This document shows positions 1 through 3,943 of a stretch of 8,471 nucleotides of DNA, piece by piece; the stretch's first letter is position 1, and each line of letters begins with the position of its first letter. The notes under the pieces were generated by a model. That model saw only the letters and a program-made list of their open reading frames with translations. It was not told where the DNA came from and did no database searches. The position numbers were made by a program, and so were the translations under genes. Origin of the DNA: an uncultured bacterium (GTDB taxonomy: Bacteria > Patescibacteriota > Patescibacteriia > 2-12-FULL-60-25); contig CALBSL010000027.1 of NCBI GenBank assembly GCA_937968025.1, positions 1-8,471 of the forward strand, in the 5' to 3' direction.

Positions 1-50
1 GGGACCTCTGCTTTACGAAAGCATTGCTCTACCAGCTGAGCAAAATTGGC
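1..50 (-). tRNA. tRNA-Thr (anticodon CGT), partial at left edge
   Basis: The reverse complement starts at position 50 and folds as the 5' two thirds of a tRNA: a 7-base acceptor strand (GCCAATT), a D arm with stem GCTC/GAGC around loop AGCTGGTA, and an anticodon arm ATGCT-TTCGTAA-AGCAG. It continues into variable-loop sequence AGGTC and the first T-stem bases before the window ends. The anticodon CGT lies at 15-17 and reads ACG, so the tRNA carries threonine. The outermost anticodon-stem pair (27-43) is A-G, a mismatch, and position 9 is U rather than the usual purine. The T arm, acceptor 3' strand and CCA end are outside the window, so identity rests on the anticodon and the Thr-like 5' part. 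It is the last gene seen in the minus-strand block, 119 bases after tRNA-Gly. Confidence 0.9.
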
Positions 51-58
51 AGAAGAAT

Positions 59-74
59 CCCGGCATGCGCCGGG
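59..74. repeat. GC-rich hairpin just upstream of tRNA-Thr
   Basis: CCCGGC, a 4-base loop ATGC, then GCCGGG form a perfect 6-bp G+C stem. Read on the minus strand, it is followed by ATTCTTCT directly before the tRNA-Thr 5' end. It could be a weak intrinsic terminator for the tRNA-Gly transcript or a processing signal in a joint tRNA precursor. The U-tract is poor and is interrupted by A and C, so a strong terminator is unlikely. Confidence 0.5.
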
Positions 75-100
75 AAACCTCTCGTGTTCGTACCCTCATT

Positions 101-131
101 CCACCTTCGTTCGTGTTCCGAACGTGGGTGG
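101..131. repeat. Long imperfect hairpin between the two tRNA genes
   Basis: The arms CCACCTTCGTTCG (101-113) and CGAACGTGGGTGG (119-131) pair around the 5-base loop TGTTC. The inner six pairs are perfect, followed by one T-T mismatch, one G-T pair and five more Watson-Crick pairs. The plus-strand RNA folds slightly better than the minus, because the G-U pair becomes C-A in the other direction, although the flanking tRNAs are transcribed minus. No T-tract follows on either side, so it does not look like an intrinsic terminator. Its role is unknown. Confidence 0.5.
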
Positions 132-169
132 GTGGACCACTTCCGAGGAGGTTACCCCTCATGGGTGGA

Positions 170-244
170 TGGAGCGGGTAGCGGGAATCGAACCCGCCTC
201 TGATGCTTGGGAAGCATCCATAATAGCCACTATACTATACCCGC
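170..244 (-). tRNA. tRNA-Gly (anticodon CCC)
   Basis: The 75-base reverse complement, 5' end at 244, gives a complete cloverleaf. The acceptor strands GCGGGTA/TACCCGC form 7 perfect pairs. The anticodon stem GATGC/GCATC holds loop TTCCCAA, a 4-base variable region AGAG follows, and the T stem GCGGG/CCCGC holds loop TTCGATT. The discriminator T is followed by a genomically encoded CCA (170-172). The anticodon CCC (209-211) reads GGG, hence glycine. The D arm is weak: GTAT against TTAT gives only two Watson-Crick pairs, a G-U and a U-U. The gene starts 58 bases after the stop of the SurA-like gene on the same strand, so it may be read from that operon, from its own promoter, or both. Confidence 0.96.
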
Positions 245-254
245 AATGGGCCCC

Positions 255-283
255 AGAGTACAAGAGGGGCATCAATAACGCAA
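255..283 (-). promoter_or_regulatory. Possible promoter of tRNA-Gly
   Basis: On the minus strand a -35-like TTGCGT (283-278) is followed by exactly 17 bases and a -10-like TACTCT (260-255). Transcription would begin around 248-254, a few bases before the tRNA-Gly 5' end at 244. Only half of each hexamer matches consensus, so the call rests mainly on spacing and position. The 58-base gap also contains a short GCCCC/GGGGC inverted repeat (250-254 with 266-270) that overlaps this element. Confidence 0.3.
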
Positions 284-302
284 GACTTTGGCAAAATTTG
301 GC

Positions 303-977
303 TTAAAATTGGAGATATCTCTTCACTTGCTCCGAACGAAGGAATGTATCCACATCCGCTCGCCAAGCATCGAGCGTTGTTCCGTTCGTGGTCATCATTC
401 GTTGCGCAAGCCCCTCTTCTCGCAGCGCCGGCACGAGGATACGTTCACGAAACTCATCGAACGTCCACCCGAAGGTTGCTAGGAGATAGTCACTCAACTC
501 TTGGACCGTTGGTACAGAGGCTTCTTGTGCCGCTCCTTCAACGACTCCCACCGTGGTGGATGCTTGAGCGAGGAGATGCTGAATATTTGCTTCAATCACC
601 TCGGGAGGAACCGTGAACGCTTGCTCTTCTGCAAGGGCAGCGAGGTGGGTTTCACGAATAAGCTGTTCGTACGCTTCCTGGCGCAATTCCGTTCGTGTTC
701 GAAGCACCTGACCTGCTGGCGCCCTTCCTTCTTCAATCGCAAGGAATCGATCAACGGTCTCCCAGCGCTGCATCACGTCACGATAGAGCACAAACCGCTT
801 CCCCACGCGAGCGGCGGGCAAAGGCACAGCCTCTGCATAGCGAGTGGCCCAAGGACCCGTCGCCTGACGATCAAGAATAAGCGCCCCCGTCGCAAAAAAC
901 GCCGCGAGCACCATTCCAACCATCATCCCAACCGCAACACGCAACAACGACCGCGGGACGGCTTGAAACACAGACAT
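303..977 (-). CDS. Membrane-anchored SurA-N-like chaperone domain protein
   Basis: This 224-residue protein has an uncleaved signal anchor or signal peptide (hydrophobic stretch about 11-35, no clear cleavage site) followed by a helical extracytoplasmic domain. Residues about 97-130 (ELRQEAYEQLIRETHL, then FTVPPEVIEANI) and 158-195 (ELSDYLLATFGWTFDEF) follow the pattern of the SurA/PrsA N-terminal chaperone domain: 'long helix - QLI - later Val/Pro turn - second helix - GhThhEF'. No parvulin-type PPIase domain follows, so a holdase for secreted proteins is more likely than an isomerase. Family members with a PPIase domain are normally longer than 280 residues. The start lies 7 bases past the stop of the FtsB-like gene. 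There is no Shine-Dalgarno, but CATAAT (988-983) sits 5 bases before the ATG. It is the last protein gene of the operon. Function is inferred from pattern only. Confidence 0.72.
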   Translation of the reverse strand: MSVFQAVPRSLLRVAVGMMVGMVLAAFFATGALILDRQATGPWATRYAEAVPLPAARVGKRFVLYRDVMQRWETVDRFLAIEEGRAPAGQVLRTRTELRQEAYEQLIRETHLAALAEEQAFTVPPEVIEANIQHLLAQASTTVGVVEGAAQEASVPTVQELSDYLLATFGWTFDEFRERILVPALREEGLAQRMMTTNGTTLDAWRADVDTFLRSEQVKRYLQF

Positions 978-983
978 ACGTGA

Positions 984-1406
984 TTATGAATTTGAGTGGA
1001 CAAAAAAGTACCGTAACCATCGCTCAGGATTGCTACGCGCAGGTTCAACGACCGTATCTTTATAGAGCGTAGGGAGCTGCGCCGTGGCCGATTCTTGCTG
1101 CTCCCACGCCTCCCCACGGAGAATGTACACACGCTCACCCGACTTCTGCATGTTCAGACGGAGACGCGCTTCACGATCAATGACCTCTGGCGTTTGTAAT
1201 CGCTGGAGAATCTGCGAGACCTCTGTTTTCCGATCCTGAAGAGCCTCAACTCGCTGTTCAAGCGTTTGCAGGTCGGTACGCACCCGCTCTCGTCGATAGA
1301 GTTCTCGGGCGGCAGATAATCCTGTCACGCACAACACGCCCAATCCAAGCACGAGTGGCAACGAAAAGGTTCGATCCGAACCTCGTGAAGAACGCGACGA
1401 TTCCAT
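984..1406 (-). CDS. FtsB/DivIC-family septum formation initiator
   Basis: The 140-residue protein is a bitopic membrane protein of the FtsB/DivIC type, a divisome component that pairs with FtsL and FtsQ/DivIB homologues. It has a short cytoplasmic tail, one membrane helix at about 15-34, and a charged coiled coil at about 36-70 (LQTLEQRVEALQDRKTEV). The family signature follows at 74-96: EVIDREARLRLNMQKSGE then VYIL, matching the usual 'hIExxARExLghhxxGExhhhh'. A tail of about 44 residues beyond the signature is longer than in typical family members of about 100 residues. The ATG lies 12 bases after the stop of the upstream gene, with no Shine-Dalgarno. Instead an extended -10 lies six bases upstream, so it may also have its own leaderless transcript. 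FtsB and DivIC cannot be separated from sequence alone, so no symbol is given. Confidence 0.88.
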   Translation of the reverse strand: MESSRSSRGSDRTFSLPLVLGLGVLCVTGLSAARELYRRERVRTDLQTLEQRVEALQDRKTEVSQILQRLQTPEVIDREARLRLNMQKSGERVYILRGEAWEQQESATAQLPTLYKDTVVEPARSNPERWLRYFFVHSNS

Positions 1407-1441
1407 GCACGAAGCGTATCACGCACGAGGCTCTCCGTCGA
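1407..1441 (-). promoter_or_regulatory. Candidate internal leaderless promoter for the FtsB-like gene
   Basis: On the minus strand, TCGACG (1441-1436, four of six matches to TTGACA) is followed by 17 bases and TACGCT (1418-1413). The TG of an extended -10 stands at 1421-1420, inside the TGA stop of the preceding gene. Six bases (TCGTGC) then separate the -10 from the ATG at 1406, so the +1 would fall on the start codon. The hexamer matches TATAAT at only three positions. Support comes from identical geometry at the two divergent promoters near 3900. Confidence 0.4.
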
Positions 1442-1982
1442 TGACGCTCTGCATGCGTTTGAGGTCTGCAGGAGACAATCGGAGCACACGTTTGGCGAGT
1501 TGCCAGCGAGATCGAAACGAGACTGTATCAGGAAGATCCTCGCTCTGTACCGCGGGACGACGCCCCCAACGCAAGACAAACGGCGTCTGCCCTTCTCGTG
1601 TCCATTCCCATGTTCCAAGCCAAGCAACGAGGGTTCCTGCCGACCACACCGGAACACGAGTATCGGCGGTCGCTACCCATTCATGAATACGCACTCGGCC
1701 CCAGCGTTCACGCGTCGCACCCATCAAGCGATGGGTGGTGACGATCACCATCGACGAACTCCAGATATCGAGCGCCAACCACAAGATAAACGCCCCAAGC
1801 AGCCACACTCCTACCGCTACAACCCACAATCCCCCTGAAAAATCAAAGAGAAAAAAGAATGGGAAAGCAAGAAGGAGCGCCGCGATCATGAGCAAGATCC
1901 ACAATCGCAAGGGATGCGACCGGTACACGCGCTCAATCGATTCGTTGGGCGCAAGACGGATGAGGGAAAAGAGATCAATCAT
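1419..1982 (-). CDS. Two-helix membrane protein, possibly bacterial PH-domain type
   Basis: This 187-residue protein begins with a short amphipathic segment (LAPNESIERVYRSHP) and has two membrane helices at about 27-47 and 52-72, then a soluble cytoplasmic part. The sequence directly after the second helix (WSSSMVIVTTHRLMGATRER) resembles the 'hhTspRhh' first strand and turn of bacterial PH (bPH2/YdbS-like) domains. The following alternation of short strands (RVRIHEWVATADTR, TLVAWLGTWEWTREG) fits a beta-rich fold. The arrangement 'GExhhhxxRxHP - two helices - PH-like domain' is frequent in small membrane proteins of Patescibacteria. No catalytic residues are evident. The start ATG overlaps the stop of the MurE-like gene in an ATGA (1982-1979), so it is probably translationally coupled. 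Its role is unknown; the neighbours suggest the envelope. Confidence 0.68.
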   Translation of the reverse strand: MIDLFSLIRLAPNESIERVYRSHPLRLWILLMIAALLLAFPFFFLFDFSGGLWVVAVGVWLLGAFILWLALDIWSSSMVIVTTHRLMGATRERWGRVRIHEWVATADTRVPVWSAGTLVAWLGTWEWTREGQTPFVLRWGRRPAVQSEDLPDTVSFRSRWQLAKRVLRLSPADLKRMQSVIDGEPRA

Positions 1983-3289
1983 AACGCCGTGCGTCGTTTG
2001 AGAGCTGCTTCAGCAACCGCGCGCTCACTCCACGGGAGTTTTTTGCCGTTCGCCACACACATCCAAAGCTCGCTCCCCTTGCCCGTCAGGAGCACAACAT
2101 CATCTGCTTGAGCAAGCTGGATCGCGCGCTCAATCGCCTGAGCACGATCGTCGATAAGAAAAAGCGTCTGCCCTTCAACCTTGCCCGCGGAACGAGCGCC
2201 AGCGGCCACCTGGTCAATGATCGTGCGGGGTACGTCGTCGTACGGATCTTCATTGGTGACGATCACGATATCCGCCTCTTTACCCGCAAGCTCGCCAAGA
2301 ATCGGACGACGCGCCACATCACGACCTCCGCCACACGAACCAAGCACATGAATCAACCGGCTACGCGGCGACAACCGAAGCGCTGCATAGAGTTGCTGCA
2401 TCGCTGCCGGCTCAGCGGCGTAGTCGATAATGACACGGAACGGCTGCCCCTGATCTACCAGTTCATAGCGTCCCGGGACAAACGAGATAGCGCAGATAGC
2501 GGCGAGCGCCTTTCCCATCGGCGCTCCGAGAGCTTCCGCCGTCGCGAGAGCCGCGAGGGTATTTTCAACGTTATACGCCCCTGGGAGTTGCAGGCGACCG
2601 TAGTTTCCTTTTACTACAAGATCGGTGCCCTTCGCCTCGAGATGGTACTCATCTGGAATCAGGCCACGAACCCCCGTTCGGCTGTACCACGCCACATCCG
2701 CCCCCTTTGCCGCCGCGGCATAAAACTCCGCATGCTCGCTGTCTGCGTTCAGAATCGCGAGTTTCGGCACGAGTTTTCCGCCAACATACTTCGCGTGACG
2801 AGCCGCAACATGGTGAAATAAGATTCCTTTTGCTGCCTTATACGCCTCAAATCCACCGTGCGCTTCAATGTGCTCCGGCGTGAGATTCGTGAAGACCGCC
2901 ACGTCATAGCTAATGCCAACATGCCGAGATTGAGCCAAGCCCTGCGACGAGGTCTCAATCACGACGTAGCGACACCCTGCATCCACCATTTGACGCAGCA
3001 TCCGTTGCAAGAAAAATCGCCCCGGCATGGTCATCTTGGTCGGATTGAGCCATTCGCGCTCACCGATCTTTAAAACAGCCGTTGTCGTGCACCCAACCTT
3101 TTCCCCCGTCGCTTCAAGCGCTTTCGAAATCAAATAACTGGCGGTTGTTTTACCGTTTGTTCCAGTGACGCCAATCACGATCAACTCCTCAGACGGATAT
3201 CGATAAACAAACGCCGAAAGACGTGCCAGAAAAAAATGGTACATCTGGAACACGGGGAGCGGGACGACGCGGCGAAGAAGGCTCAGCAT
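1979..3289 (-). CDS. MurE-like UDP-N-acetylmuramyl-peptide ligase, short form
   Basis: The protein has 436 residues. Mur ligases add an amino acid to the UDP-MurNAc peptide using ATP, in the cytoplasm. The ATP loop GTNGKTT is at 43-49. Further MurE landmarks are ETSSQGL (112-118), TNLTPEH (134-140), the candidate carbamylated lysine K154 in AKGILF, GAYNVENTLAAL (237-248), GRYE (273-276), GSCGGGRD (317-324) and LTGKGSE (401-407). In ordinary MurE the ATP loop comes near residue 110, so the N-terminal domain that binds UDP-MurNAc is essentially absent and replaced by a roughly 35-residue hydrophobic lead. The amino-acid selecting motif DNPR is replaced by EDPY (347-350), and the DYAHTP motif reads DYAAEP (289-294). 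Substrate is therefore uncertain: the third peptide residue may be neither meso-DAP nor handled as in model bacteria. It follows the phosphatidyltransferase gene by 4 bases; GAGG ends 2 bases before the ATG, too close for a good ribosome site. Confidence 0.88.
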   Translation of the reverse strand: MLSLLRRVVPLPVFQMYHFFLARLSAFVYRYPSEELIVIGVTGTNGKTTASYLISKALEATGEKVGCTTTAVLKIGEREWLNPTKMTMPGRFFLQRMLRQMVDAGCRYVVIETSSQGLAQSRHVGISYDVAVFTNLTPEHIEAHGGFEAYKAAKGILFHHVAARHAKYVGGKLVPKLAILNADSEHAEFYAAAAKGADVAWYSRTGVRGLIPDEYHLEAKGTDLVVKGNYGRLQLPGAYNVENTLAALATAEALGAPMGKALAAICAISFVPGRYELVDQGQPFRVIIDYAAEPAAMQQLYAALRLSPRSRLIHVLGSCGGGRDVARRPILGELAGKEADIVIVTNEDPYDDVPRTIIDQVAAGARSAGKVEGQTLFLIDDRAQAIERAIQLAQADDVVLLTGKGSELWMCVANGKKLPWSERAVAEAALKRRTAL

Positions 3290-3293
3290 AACC

Positions 3294-3875
3294 TCAAGAA
3301 CTATACGTCAAAAATGAGATAAAGGCGAACACAAAGGACACAAGAAAACAGCCAAGCGCGAGCGATACAAAGACCGCCATACCGAAAATCTGCGAGAGCA
3401 GGAGACAGGAAATCGCGAGCACCTGCAGAAACATTTTTGTCTTTCCAAAGACATTGGCGGAACTGATCCTCCCTTTTGATCGACGGTACAGCACCCCCAT
3501 AACCACCAATACCTCCATCAGCAGGATCGCAAGCGCCAACCACAACCCAACAACACGCGCCACAAAAACGAGTGAGACAGTTCCAATCAAGAACTTGTCT
3601 GCCACGGGATCCGCTACCGTCCCCCACATAGTAATCTGCTTCCGCAATCGCGCAAGCGAACCGTCGAGGACGTCGGTAAAGGCCGCGAAGAGAAACAGTC
3701 CGAGCGTCGCCAGCCATCGTTCCTGCCAGAGCGCTGCGAGCACGATGGGCGTGAAGAAAAAACGCACAACCGTCAGATGATTCGGCCTCACCCACCTCGG
3801 CACCCACCAATGGAACAACGAGCGAATCACATGATCGTGTGGGTACAACCGAATCGTATCGTTGGTCATGAGCAT
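3294..3875 (-). CDS. CDP-alcohol phosphatidyltransferase (PgsA-like)
   Basis: This 193-residue integral membrane enzyme transfers a phosphatidyl group from CDP-diacylglycerol to an alcohol, most likely glycerol-3-phosphate as in PgsA. The family signature D-x2-DG-x2-AR-x8-G-x3-D-x3-D is complete: D68, D71, G72, A75, R76, G85, D89 and D93. The four Asp residues bind the metal and CDP. PNHLTVVRF (31-39) is the PgsA-like start of the first helix, and FGKTKM (143-148) corresponds to the downstream GKxKT segment. Several hydrophobic helices follow to the C-terminus. The roughly 30 residues before PNHLT, rich in aromatic and charged residues, exceed the usual few. The first ATG (3875) is chosen because an extended -10 lies exactly six bases upstream; a second in-frame Met lies at 3869. 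The alcohol substrate cannot be read from sequence, so a symbol is withheld. It leads the envelope operon. Confidence 0.92.
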   Translation of the reverse strand: MLMTNDTIRLYPHDHVIRSLFHWWVPRWVRPNHLTVVRFFFTPIVLAALWQERWLATLGLFLFAAFTDVLDGSLARLRKQITMWGTVADPVADKFLIGTVSLVFVARVVGLWLALAILLMEVLVVMGVLYRRSKGRISSANVFGKTKMFLQVLAISCLLLSQIFGMAVFVSLALGCFLVSFVFAFISFLTYSS

Positions 3876-3890
3876 AGGCTCATCTTAGCA
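3876..3890 (-). promoter_or_regulatory. Extended -10 promoter of the envelope operon, predicted leaderless
   Basis: On the minus strand TGC followed by TAAGAT (-10 at 3887-3882, TG at 3890-3889) is an extended -10. Six bases (GAGCCT) separate it from the ATG at 3875, so the transcription start should fall on or next to the A of the start codon and the mRNA would lack a 5' leader. No convincing -35 is seen at 16-18 bases; extended -10 promoters can dispense with one. No Shine-Dalgarno lies between. Confidence 0.65.
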
Positions 3891-3908
3891 TAAAGAATGT
3901 GCATCTCC

Positions 3909-3943
3909 CTGAAAAGACTTCTGTCCCGTGCTACACTGCCGAC
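3909..3943 (+). promoter_or_regulatory. Extended -10 promoter of the membrane protein gene, predicted leaderless
   Basis: CTGAAA (3909-3914, four of six to TTGACA) is followed by a 17-base spacer and TACACT (3932-3937, four of six to TATAAT), with TG at 3929-3930 making an extended -10. Six bases (GCCGAC) lead to the ATG at 3944. The predicted +1 coincides with the start codon, so this fixes the gene start at 3944 rather than at the upstream in-frame ATG 3899. Confidence 0.65.

Noticed and set aside
250..270. GCCCC/GGGGC inverted repeat as terminator of the SurA-like gene
   Set aside because: There are only five pairs around an 11-base loop and no T-tract on the minus strand. It overlaps the possible tRNA promoter.
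46..306. Plus-strand open frame of 86 codons over the tRNA genes
   Set aside because: It runs through a complete tRNA-Gly and the spacer hairpins and has no protein-like pattern.
501..983. 160-codon plus-strand frame over the SurA-like gene
   Set aside because: It is very rich in Arg, His and Asn with no domain pattern. The opposite strand encodes a protein with a membrane anchor and family-like helices.
2108..2821. 237-codon open frame on the plus strand
   Set aside because: It lies fully antisense to the MurE-like gene, whose motifs are intact. Its composition is Arg/Thr-rich with no recognisable pattern, as expected from the complement of a GC-rich gene.
3301..3810. Second minus-strand frame of 169 codons over the phosphatidyltransferase gene
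   Set aside because: It is an out-of-frame shadow; the other frame carries the complete CDP-alcohol phosphatidyltransferase signature.
3899..3943. Upstream in-frame ATG that would lengthen the large membrane protein by 15 residues
   Set aside because: The extension would run through the -35 and -10 elements and adds polar sequence before a natural MRLSPRW start. ATG 3944 fits the promoter spacing.
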